Shown here one piece after another: positions 9,869-17,804 of a stretch of DNA of 64,000 nucleotides. The translations under genes and the position numbers were made by a program. The notes under the pieces are model-generated. The model did not search any database. It saw only the letters and a list, made by a program, of their open reading frames with translations, and was not told where the DNA came from. Position 1 is the first letter of the stretch. Each line of letters opens with the position of its first letter. Source of the stretch: Cohnella faecalis (GTDB taxonomy: Bacteria > Bacillota > Bacilli > Paenibacillales > Paenibacillaceae). The stretch lies in the NCBI RefSeq assembly GCF_003570905.1, contig NZ_QXJM01000025.1:1-64000 (forward strand), read 5' to 3'.

Positions 9869-11488
9869 TTAAGATCGATTTGGCTGCTTGTCGTCGATTT
9901 GCGGACGGTTAATGGATGGCCTCGATTTGTTGGTAGGCATCGGTTTGCGCAAGATGATGGACAGCAGCGCTTTTCCGTTAAAAGGAATGAAGGGCCACAA
10001 ATACGGAGCGTTGAAGGAGCGCTCCAGAGCAAGGAACAGCACGATGAAAGTCGACCCGATGACAATGCCCGGCACCTGAAAAAACCACGCGGCCAGCAAC
10101 AGAACGAGCCGAACGATCCGGTTGGCCAATCCAAGCTCATAGCTTGGCGTCGCGAACATTCCGATGGCCGATACGGACATGTACAGGATGACCTCGTTGA
10201 CGAACAATCCCGTCTTGACGGCGATATCTCCGATCAAAATGGCGGACAGCAGCGTCATGGCCGTTACGAGCGGCGCAGGCGTGTGAACGGCGGCTAGCCG
10301 CAGCAGATCGACGCCGATTTCGGCGATCAGAAACTGTACGATCATCGGCAATTGGCCGGTTTTCTGCGCTCCGACGAACCAGAGCCAGGGCGGACGCAAT
10401 TCCGGATTTTGCGCATATAGAAACCATATGGGCATGAGGAACATGGATGCCGCAATGCCTAGAAACCGAACCCAGCGCAAATAAGTTCCCATGAACGGAT
10501 TTTGCCGATTTTCTTCCGCATGCTGTACCAAATCGAAATACGTCGTCGGAAGCAGAATCGCGCTGGGCGAAGTATCGACAATAACCGTAATGCTTCCATC
10601 CAGCAGCTGCGCCGCCACGACGTCCGGTCGTTCGGTATATCGGACGAGCGGGAACGGGCTCCATTGGCTCATTCCTTTGTGAACGGTCAGCTCCTCAAGC
10701 TGCTTGTCGGCAAGCGGTATGCCGTCCACTTGAATCGCCTTGATCTTGTCGCGGACGGATTCGACCAGCTTCGGATCGGCAATATCTTCGATGTAGCCGA
10801 TCGTCACGTCGGTCTGGGTTCGCTCGCCTACCTTCATCATTTCGAACCGGACCTTCGGATCCCGAAGCCTTCTGCGAATGAGAGCTACGTTCATAAGCAG
10901 CGTCTCGACGAATCCGTCGCGGCTCCCTCGGACGACTTTCTCCAATGTCGGCTGATCCGGCATGCGCGCCGGATAAGTTTTGGCGTCGATCAGCAGCACG
11001 GCCGGCACCCCGTCGACATACAACGCCGTATTGCCCATCAGAACTTCGTCGATCATCTCTTTGAACGAAGAGGATCGCTTAATCTGAATCGCGGGAACGT
11101 ATTCTTCGAAAAAAGCTTCAAGCGCATCGTGCGACAAGTTGTCCGGCTGCAAATAAGTAAGCCGCTTCAAAATTTCGGTCAGAGCGCTGTCTTTGGCGAA
11201 AACGCTAAAAAACAGTATCGCGGTGCGCCTCTCTCCGAACGTCATTTCCCGGACCTGCACATCGAAGCTGGCATCCAGACCAAGCGCGGGCTTCAGCCGC
11301 TTTTTCCATTCGTCGATTTCGTCGGGAATTTCGTCGCTTTCGCTGATCTTCGCAGACCGCTTCCGCTCCTCCCCCCGCTTCCCTTCGCCGGAAGAACGGA
11401 ACTTCTCCTCGTCGTCGCCTTTGTCCAAGGACGATAAGAAATCGTCGCGTCGGTTCAAATCCATGCTGCCGTGTTCGGTCGTTTCCAT
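9869..11488 (-). CDS. spoVAF: Stage V sporulation protein AF (GerA-family A subunit)
   Basis: A 539-residue membrane protein related to germinant receptor A subunits (GerAA). It acts at the spore inner membrane with SpoVA proteins in release of dipicolinate and germination. A charged hydrophilic N-terminal domain (residues 1-300; RSSSFKEMIDEVL, GSRDGFVETLLMNVALIRRR) is followed by about five membrane segments between 320 and 505 (LGIAASMFLMPIWFLYA, LVTAMTLLSAILIGDIAVK, LVLLLAAWFFQVPGIVIG). The ATG follows GGGAGGGACAAC. It is the distal gene of spoVAA-spoVAB-spoVAF. The spoVAC, AD, AEB and AEA genes that separate these in B. subtilis are missing here. Confidence 0.93.
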   Translation of the reverse strand: METTEHGSMDLNRRDDFLSSLDKGDDEEKFRSSGEGKRGEERKRSAKISESDEIPDEIDEWKKRLKPALGLDASFDVQVREMTFGERRTAILFFSVFAKDSALTEILKRLTYLQPDNLSHDALEAFFEEYVPAIQIKRSSSFKEMIDEVLMGNTALYVDGVPAVLLIDAKTYPARMPDQPTLEKVVRGSRDGFVETLLMNVALIRRRLRDPKVRFEMMKVGERTQTDVTIGYIEDIADPKLVESVRDKIKAIQVDGIPLADKQLEELTVHKGMSQWSPFPLVRYTERPDVVAAQLLDGSITVIVDTSPSAILLPTTYFDLVQHAEENRQNPFMGTYLRWVRFLGIAASMFLMPIWFLYAQNPELRPPWLWFVGAQKTGQLPMIVQFLIAEIGVDLLRLAAVHTPAPLVTAMTLLSAILIGDIAVKTGLFVNEVILYMSVSAIGMFATPSYELGLANRIVRLVLLLAAWFFQVPGIVIGSTFIVLFLALERSFNAPYLWPFIPFNGKALLSIILRKPMPTNKSRPSINRPQIDDKQPNRS

Positions 11489-11503
11489 GTTGTCCCTCCC
11501 AAG

Positions 11504-11929
11504 CTAGTGATGTACCCATAGCCAATCGAAAAGCGAGCCGACCACCTTCCCGAGCACCATTGCGACGAGCAGCGTGAACAAGTAAGGCTGCAGCTTCAGC
11601 CGCTTCGATACGATCGGAATGACGTTCAGCACTTCCGTCAACGCCGCGGCGAACATGCCGACGAACAAGCCGTGAAAGACAGCGGGAGCGAGCAGCACGA
11701 ACGCCGGAAGAGCCGCTTTCCAATCGAACAAATCCGCCGAGCTCCAGAAGAGCGTCCCGAGCAGGATGCTCGATTCGAAGACGACGGATTTCCGGTAAGC
11801 TCTTGTAAGCTGCACGAGCCTCGGGATCAGGTCGAGCATGATGAGCAGCGCAATAAACGCGCTTCCGACCGTGAATCCCCCGGCAATACCGATGACGGCG
11901 AGCAATCCGCCCGACAACCACTCATGCAC
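11504..11929 (-). CDS. spoVAB: Stage V sporulation protein AB
   Basis: A small integral membrane protein of the spoVA operon, 141 residues from the GTG start chosen here, which is the length of the B. subtilis protein as I recall it. It has four hydrophobic segments (AVIGIAGGFTVGSAFIALLIM, ILLGTLFWSSADLF, FHGLFVGMFAAALTEV, LFTLLVAMVLGKVVG) and the IPRLVQLTRAY loop typical of the family. The GTG at 11927-11929 lies 12 bases after GAGGAGG and overlaps the spoVAA stop. The upstream in-frame ATG at 11953 lies before the ribosome binding site and is less likely. It is expected to be expressed in the forespore with spoVAA. Confidence 0.9.
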   Translation of the reverse strand: MHEWLSGGLLAVIGIAGGFTVGSAFIALLIMLDLIPRLVQLTRAYRKSVVFESSILLGTLFWSSADLFDWKAALPAFVLLAPAVFHGLFVGMFAAALTEVLNVIPIVSKRLKLQPYLFTLLVAMVLGKVVGSLFDWLWVHH

Positions 11930-12557
11930 GAGGCTTGTTCGCCTCCTCTTCATGCTTTTTGCGGTATTCCTCGGTAATGACGTAATGATTGACGTTTTCC
12001 TGATACATGAACATTTCGACTTCAAGCGGATTAGGCTCGTCGTTCAGCCGCTTTCGCAGGAGACGGTTGAAAAAAAGCAGCATGCCGAGCCCGACGCCGA
12101 ACGAATACGGAATTTGAAACAGCCACGGATGAACCGCCTTTTTTCCCGTAATGAGCTCCGCGATCCGCTGCTGCACGACTGCCATATCGACGTCGGCGTG
12201 AAAGTTCATGATTGCCATTCCCGAGCCGAAGAACAGCAAAACCCACGCCAGCGCCAGGAGCGCCAGACGGGGTTTGACTTCGTCGCCCGAAGGCGTAATT
12301 TCGAGCAGCACGTGGGGCTCCCCGAACACTTCGATCGTAATGCCAGGCTCCGCTTCGCGAATGGCCTTCACGACCTGCAGCATGTCGATTAGCAGCAAGC
12401 TGCCGTCCTTGCTTGCGATTTGATGAATGGGAAGTCCCTTGAGGCGTCGTTCCGCCGCTTCGTCCGTCACCAGCCTTGCAACGTCTCCGAGCGTGACGAG
12501 CGATTCGGGACGGGCGACGACTCTTCGGCGCAGACGAACGTAAACAACGGATGGCAT
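11922..12557 (-). CDS. spoVAA: Stage V sporulation protein AA
   Basis: A 211-residue protein with a soluble N-terminal domain (VYVRLRRRVV, TLGDVARLV) and two membrane helices in the C-terminal half (LALLALAWVLLFFGSGMAI and FQIPYSFGVGLGMLLFF). This is the SpoVAA layout. It is needed with the other SpoVA proteins for movement of dipicolinate in spores. The ATG at 12555-12557 has GGAGGGAGG about 13 bases upstream, a rather long spacing. It overlaps spoVAB by 8 bp, indicating coupled translation. In most bacilli spoVAA follows sigF directly, but here an acyltransferase gene lies between. Confidence 0.92.
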   Translation of the reverse strand: MPSVVYVRLRRRVVARPESLVTLGDVARLVTDEAAERRLKGLPIHQIASKDGSLLLIDMLQVVKAIREAEPGITIEVFGEPHVLLEITPSGDEVKPRLALLALAWVLLFFGSGMAIMNFHADVDMAVVQQRIAELITGKKAVHPWLFQIPYSFGVGLGMLLFFNRLLRKRLNDEPNPLEVEMFMYQENVNHYVITEEYRKKHEEEANKPRA

Positions 12558-12612
12558 CGGGCGAAGCTTGCCTCCCTCCGCGCGATTGGCCGCGCTGTGC
12601 GCTTTCCGGTTA

Positions 12613-13809
12613 TTATGGGACGGAATGGGGTTGAATAGTCGGGGTTTGAGGAAAATGGCGGGAGGCTTCTGCCGAACGAGGCAAATTGCCGAAACCGATC
12701 CAAGCGAACGGAACGAAACGGGCCGCAAGCTCAACCGTCGCCCAGGACGCTCCGAGCATGACAAGCCAGCTGCCCAAATAGCGGAAATGGGACGGCCAGG
12801 AGATGCCGAAACCAGGCATGTACCGGTCGTAGAAGAGGAGGAAGAGCAAATGAATCAAGTAAATGCCGAAGGAGTACTGGCCGAGACGGTGGAGGGGCCT
12901 CGATACGAAGCCGGGCCAATATTTTTGAATAAAAAACGCAGCCTGAAACAGCGCCAAAGCGGCAAAGACGCACTGAAAATTCCACAATAGCTCGTACCAT
13001 AACGAATCGTACCTCGTTCCGTATGAACGGGCATTGAAGTAGATCGTCACGTGAGCCATCGACAACATAAGCCAGACCGACCAAATGACCGACCATCCGA
13101 TGCGATAGGCTCGAACTTTTCTTTTTTGATTATTGCGGTTCAAAAGCCCGTTCTTTATTTTCGGATAATAGATGCCCATCGCGGCCCCCAGCATGAAGAA
13201 GGAGAAATAGGACAAAGACCAGCTGCCCTTGTCAGGAACCTGCCATGCATACTTGTTCAGAAGCACGAACCCCCATTGGACGGCGAAGCCGAGCGGAACA
13301 AGCCACCTAGCGATAGCTTTCCAGCGCTGGACGGCCGCCAGCAGCAGAGGAAACAGCAGGTAGAATTGAATGCTGATGAATACAAAATAAAGGTGAGCGA
13401 ACGCCTTCCCCGCAATGAGCTTCTGTCCGAACAATAGCAGGGACTCGCGCGAAAGGATGGGATGATGGCCGTATCTCTGGGTCAATAGAAAATAAACGGC
13501 TGAGAAAACGACGTACGGGATCATAATGTAAAGCAGCCTTTTCTTGTAAAAGCCCGCGATAAGCTTGATATCGATCGGACGGGAATAGTAGGAATAGAAC
13601 AAGACAAAGCTGCTTAACAGAATGAACGTCGGCGTTCCGATTTTCATGAAAATGTTAATGAAATTGTAAAAATAGTAGTAGCCCGACTCCTTCATCGCTA
13701 CCGTAGCGGAAGCGCTCGCATGAACGCTTAGCACACATATGATCGCCATAGCCCGCACAAGCTGAAGCTCCGGAATTTTCCCATTCTCGTCTTTCGGTAT
13801 CGTTGCCAT
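12613..13809 (-). CDS. Acyltransferase 3 family membrane protein (OafA/WecH-like)
   Basis: A 398-residue multi-pass membrane protein with about ten hydrophobic segments. The N-terminal signature LQLVRAMAIICVLSVHASAS holds the conserved His of the family, and GTPTFILLSSFVLFYSY matches the next conserved block. Such enzymes O-acetylate or acylate cell-surface sugars or peptidoglycan; the substrate here cannot be told. It lies between the sigF terminator and spoVAA, all on minus. Its position in the spore locus suggests, without proof, a role in spore envelope or cortex modification, or it may simply be a late insertion. Confidence 0.88.
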   Translation of the reverse strand: MATIPKDENGKIPELQLVRAMAIICVLSVHASASATVAMKESGYYYFYNFINIFMKIGTPTFILLSSFVLFYSYYSRPIDIKLIAGFYKKRLLYIMIPYVVFSAVYFLLTQRYGHHPILSRESLLLFGQKLIAGKAFAHLYFVFISIQFYLLFPLLLAAVQRWKAIARWLVPLGFAVQWGFVLLNKYAWQVPDKGSWSLSYFSFFMLGAAMGIYYPKIKNGLLNRNNQKRKVRAYRIGWSVIWSVWLMLSMAHVTIYFNARSYGTRYDSLWYELLWNFQCVFAALALFQAAFFIQKYWPGFVSRPLHRLGQYSFGIYLIHLLFLLFYDRYMPGFGISWPSHFRYLGSWLVMLGASWATVELAARFVPFAWIGFGNLPRSAEASRHFPQTPTIQPHSVP

Positions 13810-13903
13810 GGCCGCTCCTCTCTTCGTCTCTATTCTCCTTCGTTAACTCCATTATTTTCATACTGTGTTAACGGAGAATAAAAAAACATCCGCCATTATG
13901 TAA

Positions 13904-13940
13904 ACAAACCCCCGGCCTATGAAAGGCAACGGAGGTTTGT
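13904..13940 (-). terminator. Terminator hairpin downstream of sigF
   Basis: On the minus strand ACAAACC and GGTTTGT arms with an inner GCCT/AGGC pairing form a long hairpin followed by TTTAC. It separates the spoIIA operon from the downstream acyltransferase. Confidence 0.65.
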
Positions 13941-13964
13941 CGAGGAACATCCTGCTATAGACCG

Positions 13965-14723
13965 CTATTGGGCGATCTGATCTTTAATATTTTGCAATAT
14001 TTTTTTCTCCAGCCGGCTGACTTGCACTTGCGAAATTCCGAGACGGCCGGCGACCTCCGACTGCGTCTGATCCCGAAAGTAGCGCAAATAGACGATGAGC
14101 CGCTCGCGCTCGCTAAGCCCTTGGATCGCTTCGGTAAGCGCAAGCTTGTCGAACCACCGCTCCTGCGAATCGTCCGCGATTTGATCCATCAGCGTGATCG
14201 GATCGCCGTCGTTCTCGAAGACGGTCTCGTGGATGGAAGCCGGAGGCTTGTTCGCCTCTTGGGCGAAGACGATTTCCTCGGGTGTAACGCCGAGCTCCTC
14301 CGCCACTTCCCCAATCGTCGGCAGCCGGCCTAGCCGCTTCGATAGCTCGTCCTTTACCTTCCGTACCCGGTTAGCCATTTCCTTCAATGAACGGCTGACC
14401 TTGAGCGTCCCGTCGTCGCGCAAAAACCGCTGAATTTCCCCGATGATCATGGGAACCGCATAGGTGGAAAATTTGACATCGTAGGACAGATCGAATTTGT
14501 CGACCGACTTGAGCAAGCCGATGCAGCCGATCTGAAACAGATCGTCGCTGTCGTAGCCCCGGTTCGCGAACCGTCCGACGACGGACCAGACGAGCCGTAT
14601 ATTGCTGTTCACGAGCGAATCGCGCGCCGTCGTGTCTCCGGATTGGCTAAGCGCAATGAGCCGCTTCACCTCCGAATCGTCCAGAAAAGCGGGCGGCGAC
14701 GTTCGTTTCCATTCCAGGTCCAT
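13965..14723 (-). CDS. sigF: RNA polymerase sigma-F factor (SpoIIAC)
   Basis: The first forespore-specific sigma factor, held inactive by SpoIIAB until septation. It has 252 residues, near the family norm. Region 2 includes SDDLFQIGCIGLLKSVDKFD and FSTYAVPMIIGEIQRFLRDD (residues 60-105), region 3 is SLKEMANRVRKVKDEL, and region 4 ends in the helix-turn-helix SEVAGRLGISQVQVSRLEKK. The ATG follows AGGGGTTGAAGGA. It is the last gene of spoIIAA-spoIIAB-sigF, 27 bp after spoIIAB, with a hairpin terminator after it. Confidence 0.98.
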   Translation of the reverse strand: MDLEWKRTSPPAFLDDSEVKRLIALSQSGDTTARDSLVNSNIRLVWSVVGRFANRGYDSDDLFQIGCIGLLKSVDKFDLSYDVKFSTYAVPMIIGEIQRFLRDDGTLKVSRSLKEMANRVRKVKDELSKRLGRLPTIGEVAEELGVTPEEIVFAQEANKPPASIHETVFENDGDPITLMDQIADDSQERWFDKLALTEAIQGLSERERLIVYLRYFRDQTQSEVAGRLGISQVQVSRLEKKILQNIKDQIAQ

Positions 14724-14750
14724 TCCTTCAACCCCTGCCGCGAGGTAATT

Positions 14751-15197
14751 TTAGTTGAACAACGCTTTTTTGGACTCGATTCGCTTTTTCATCCGAAGAC
14801 GCGTACCTCCGCCGGGCGCGCTGTCCACCTCGAATTCATCCATGAAATTTTCCATAATCGTAAAGCCCATGCCGGAACGCTCCAGCTCCGGACGCGATGT
14901 AAAGAGCGGCTGGCGCGCCAAGTCCAAATCCTCGATTCCGCGGCCTTGATCGGAAATCGACAGCGATACCGTATCCCCGTCGATTTCCGCTTCCAGCGTC
15001 ACGACGCCGTTCGCGGAGCCGTCGTAGCCATGAATAATCGCGTTCGTCACCGCTTCGGAGACGACCGTCTTCATCTCGTCGAGCTGATCGAGCGTCGGAT
15101 CGAGCTGAGAGACGAAGGAAGCGACGACGATACGGGCGAAGCTCTCGTTCTCCGAGCGCGCCGCGAAAGAAAGCTTCATGAAATTGGATCCGCTCAC
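14751..15197 (-). CDS. spoIIAB: Anti-sigma-F factor, serine kinase
   Basis: SpoIIAB binds and inhibits sigma-F and phosphorylates SpoIIAA. It has 148 residues from GTG 15197, which overlaps the spoIIAA stop as GTGA and follows GGAGGTGG by 4 bases. An internal ATG at 15179 is the alternative. The GHKL ATPase fold shows an N box ([12 protein letters not shown]), G1 ([10 protein letters not shown]) and G2 ([16 protein letters not shown]). The overlap with spoIIAA matches the coupled expression known from Bacillus. Confidence 0.97.
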   Translation of the reverse strand: MSGSNFMKLSFAARSENESFARIVVASFVSQLDPTLDQLDEMKTVVSEAVTNAIIHGYDGSANGVVTLEAEIDGDTVSLSISDQGRGIEDLDLARQPLFTSRPELERSGMGFTIMENFMDEFEVDSAPGGGTRLRMKKRIESKKALFN

Positions 15198-15547
15198 GAG
15201 ACCACCTCCAGACTGGCGATTGCCGTTCGCTCCGTTTCGTAGAGAGACAAAATTTTGAACAAGCCCGACAGCTCGAACAGCCGTTTCACGCTCGCGTGCG
15301 CGTCGCAGACGACCATTTTGCCGCCGCGGCTCTTGACGAGCTTGTACCGCCCCAATATGACTCCAAGGCCCGAGCTGTCCATGAACTGAAGGTCCTTCAG
15401 GCTGAGGACGACGTGGTCGCATCTTCCTCTCAGAATCGCATCTTCCATCTTGAACCGGACGACATCCGCGGAGTGGTGATCCAATTCTCCTTTCAGACGA
15501 ACGATCAATACATTCCGATGCTGCTCCAACTCGACTTGCAAGCTCAT
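15194..15547 (-). CDS. spoIIAA: Anti-anti-sigma-F factor
   Basis: A 117-residue STAS-domain protein that frees sigma-F by binding SpoIIAB when dephosphorylated by SpoIIE. The phosphorylated serine corresponds to Ser58 in [14 protein letters not shown], exactly where it lies in B. subtilis. The ATG follows GAGGGGGAAAGTAGC. It is the first gene of the sigF operon, with a plausible sigma-H promoter about 55 bp upstream. Confidence 0.98.
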   Translation of the reverse strand: MSLQVELEQHRNVLIVRLKGELDHHSADVVRFKMEDAILRGRCDHVVLSLKDLQFMDSSGLGVILGRYKLVKSRGGKMVVCDAHASVKRLFELSGLFKILSLYETERTAIASLEVVS

Positions 15548-15599
15548 GCTACTTTCCCCCTCGTCGATCGCTCACGACTGCAGTTCGTCGTTCCCATGA

Positions 15600-15627
15600 T
15601 TTCTACGGGCGACCGGAGCTTTCCTGC
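15600..15627 (-). promoter_or_regulatory. Candidate sigma-H promoter of the spoIIA operon
   Basis: On the minus strand GCAGGAAAG, a 12-base gap and GTAGAAA resemble the sigma-H consensus (RnAGGAwWW, then RnnGAAT), with one departure in the -10 element. The spoIIA operon is a known sigma-H target in B. subtilis, and the position in front of spoIIAA fits. Confidence 0.5.
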
Positions 15628-15678
15628 CCTCCGACAAAACTAGAAGCTAGACGATTGTCCCCGACAAAATACGGCAAA

Positions 15679-15710
15679 CAGGCGGCGACGAGAATACGTC
15701 GGGCCGCCTG
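15679..15710 (-). terminator. Hairpin between dacF and spoIIAA
   Basis: On the minus strand CAGGCGG, then CGACG, pair with CGTCG, then CCGCCTG, with a 2-base bulge. It is followed by TTTGCCGTATTTTG. It probably ends dacF transcription, though the T run is weak. Confidence 0.55.
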
Positions 15711-15719
15711 AAGATTGCG

Positions 15720-16916
15720 TTAATCGGCGAGGAACAGCTTGCCTGCCGATCTCTTGAACAGCTTCCACCAGCCCGCGCGCGCGACGTCCGCCGGAGCTTC
15801 GAGAGCGAATTCCGTCAGAACCTCGTTGCCGCGATATACGATCAGCTTGCCGATCGGCTGACCGGCCCGGATAGGCGCTTTCAGATCGGAAATCGCCAGC
15901 TCGTGGCGAATGCCCTTGCCCGCGTCTCCTTTGCGCAGCAGCACGCTGTAAGGATGCTTCGCGACGAGCTCCACCTTGTTCGTCTTGCCTTTTTCAACGT
16001 TAAGCGTGCCGATTGTTTCGCCTTTTTTGAAAATCGGCACATTCGTGAATTGCGAGAATGCATAATCGAACAAATGCGACACTTCCGCATTGCGCGTCTT
16101 CGTGTTCGGTTCGCCCATGACGACTGCGATCAAGCGCAGATTGTCGCGGCGGGCAGTCGCCGACAAACAAAATTTCGCTTCGCTAGTAAAGCCGGTCTTC
16201 AAGCCGTCCGCCCCGGTATAAAACCGGACGAGCTTGTTCGTGTTCACAAGCCAGAACGGCTTCGGGCTGTCCTTGCGCAAATAGTCCTGGTACAGCCCCG
16301 TATATTTGGTCGTTCGGTCGTACTTGAGCAGTTCTCGGGACATGATTGCGATATCCTTCGCAGAGGAGACGTGGCCTGCCGCCGGGAGTCCGTTGCAGTT
16401 CGCGAATTTCGTGTTCTTCATGCCTAGCTGCTCCGCCTTGGCGTTCATCATCTTGACGAACTCGTCCTCGCTTCCGGCCAGCTTCTCGGCGAGCGCGACC
16501 GAAGCATCGTTGCCCGAAGCCATCGCGACTCCCTTGAGCATATCGTCGACGGTCATTTCTTCGCCTGTCTCCAGAAAGATTTGCGAGCCTCCCATGGATG
16601 CCGCGTATTCGCTTGTCTGCACTTTATCCGTCAGCTTGAGGCGACCCTGGTCCAGCGCTTCCATGACGAGCAGCATCGTCATAATCTTCGTAATGCTGGC
16701 GGGCGGCAGCGCTTCGGTACTGTTCTTCTCGTAGATCACCGTTCCGCTGTCCGCGTCCATGAGAATCGCGGATCGGGCGTTGGCGGCCATATCGGTAGCC
16801 GGCTTGACCGATTTCTTCTCTTCGGCGGCCGTTGCGGCTGCCGGCATCCATACGAGCGCTGCGGCCATGGCCGCAGCGATGCAGCCTAGCGACAGCCTGC
16901 GGTAGTGCGATGTCAT
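15720..16916 (-). CDS. dacF: D-alanyl-D-alanine carboxypeptidase (penicillin-binding protein, DacF-like)
   Basis: A low-molecular-weight penicillin-binding protein that trims peptidoglycan stem peptides; in bacilli DacF works on forespore cortex. It has 398 residues. A signal peptide (residues 1-29, LGCIAAAMAAALVWMPAAATA) is followed by the serine hydrolase motifs PASITKIM (SxxK), ASGNDAS (SxN) and GLKTGFTSEA (KTG), then a C-terminal beta domain ending in an amphipathic WWKLFKRSAGKLFL segment suited to membrane attachment. The ATG at 16916 is chosen; a TTG six bases upstream lies closer to GGAGGG. It precedes spoIIAA, as in B. subtilis. Confidence 0.95.
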   Translation of the reverse strand: MTSHYRRLSLGCIAAAMAAALVWMPAAATAAEEKKSVKPATDMAANARSAILMDADSGTVIYEKNSTEALPPASITKIMTMLLVMEALDQGRLKLTDKVQTSEYAASMGGSQIFLETGEEMTVDDMLKGVAMASGNDASVALAEKLAGSEDEFVKMMNAKAEQLGMKNTKFANCNGLPAAGHVSSAKDIAIMSRELLKYDRTTKYTGLYQDYLRKDSPKPFWLVNTNKLVRFYTGADGLKTGFTSEAKFCLSATARRDNLRLIAVVMGEPNTKTRNAEVSHLFDYAFSQFTNVPIFKKGETIGTLNVEKGKTNKVELVAKHPYSVLLRKGDAGKGIRHELAISDLKAPIRAGQPIGKLIVYRGNEVLTEFALEAPADVARAGWWKLFKRSAGKLFLAD

Positions 16917-17117
16917 CGTCAAATCGTTCCCTCCAAAAAAAGCCGCTGCGCGGCACAATGGTTTCTTCTTCCGATCAGTGTGCCCTTATGAAAAACAAAT
17001 TATTCCAGACTCCTAATCCGATGCATGACACCGTTCAGAAAATGGATAGTTTACCGCATTAATATTTTAGGTGGTAGAAAGTCTGTTTTTTGCGGCAAAG
17101 GAGAGTGATAGAGAAGC

Positions 17118-17804
17118 TTGCGAGGTTCATTGGCATTGCTGAAAAGCAGAAAAACGTTGATCGTCATTTGGTTCATGCTGGCGGCGGGAGCGGTGCTCGC
17201 ACTGTATCCCCGCGCAAACGAAATCGCCCAGGATCGCCGGGAGCTGAAGCTGCTAGCCGAGTGGGCCGACACGGTCGGCAATCGGCCTCGCCCGATCCAA
17301 CCGGCAGACGCTTCGACGGCGGCTTCCGCGAATGACAGCCGCCGTCTCGATCGGCCCGAATGGACCGTCGTCGACGGCTTGCAGCTCCTAGGCACCCTTC
17401 GCATCGACAAGATCGGACTGGAGGAGCCGATCGTCCGAGGCTCGGATGCCAAGGCGCTCAAGCGAGGAGCTGGCACAGTCGTCGAAGGCCCTTTGCCGGG
17501 AGAGCCGGGCAATTTCGTGCTCGCCGGCCACCGCAGCTTGACGTTCGGACGGCATTTCAATCGGCTGGCGGAGCTGAAGGCTGGCGACGAAATCGTCGTC
17601 GAGACGTCGGCGGGACCCGCCCGGTACAAGGTGTCAACCACGTCGATCGTCAGCCCTGACGACTTGACGGTGCTGGACAACGACGGCGCGACTTCCGAAC
17701 TGACGCTTATTACGTGTCACCCCCGGAAAAATCCGACCCATCGTCTGATCGTGAAAGCAATTCTTGTGAATTCGATAGAGAAAGAGGAGAAACCATCTGT
17801 ATGA
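17118..17804 (+). CDS. Class D-like sortase
   Basis: A membrane-anchored transpeptidase that cleaves LPxTG-type signals and joins surface proteins to peptidoglycan. It has 228 residues with one N-terminal membrane helix (residues 13-30, TLIVIWFMLAAGAVLAL), a linker, and the sortase barrel from about residue 85. The catalytic triad is visible: His138 in LAGHRS, Cys200 in TLITCHP and Arg209 in THRLIV. The start is uncertain: TTG 17118 is used, with AAAGGAGAG at a long distance. Its stop overlaps the next gene by 4 bp (ATGA), so the sortase and its LPQTG substrate are translated together. Class D assignment is by overall look, not alignment. Confidence 0.92.
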   Translation: MRGSLALLKSRKTLIVIWFMLAAGAVLALYPRANEIAQDRRELKLLAEWADTVGNRPRPIQPADASTAASANDSRRLDRPEWTVVDGLQLLGTLRIDKIGLEEPIVRGSDAKALKRGAGTVVEGPLPGEPGNFVLAGHRSLTFGRHFNRLAELKAGDEIVVETSAGPARYKVSTTSIVSPDDLTVLDNDGATSELTLITCHPRKNPTHRLIVKAILVNSIEKEEKPSV

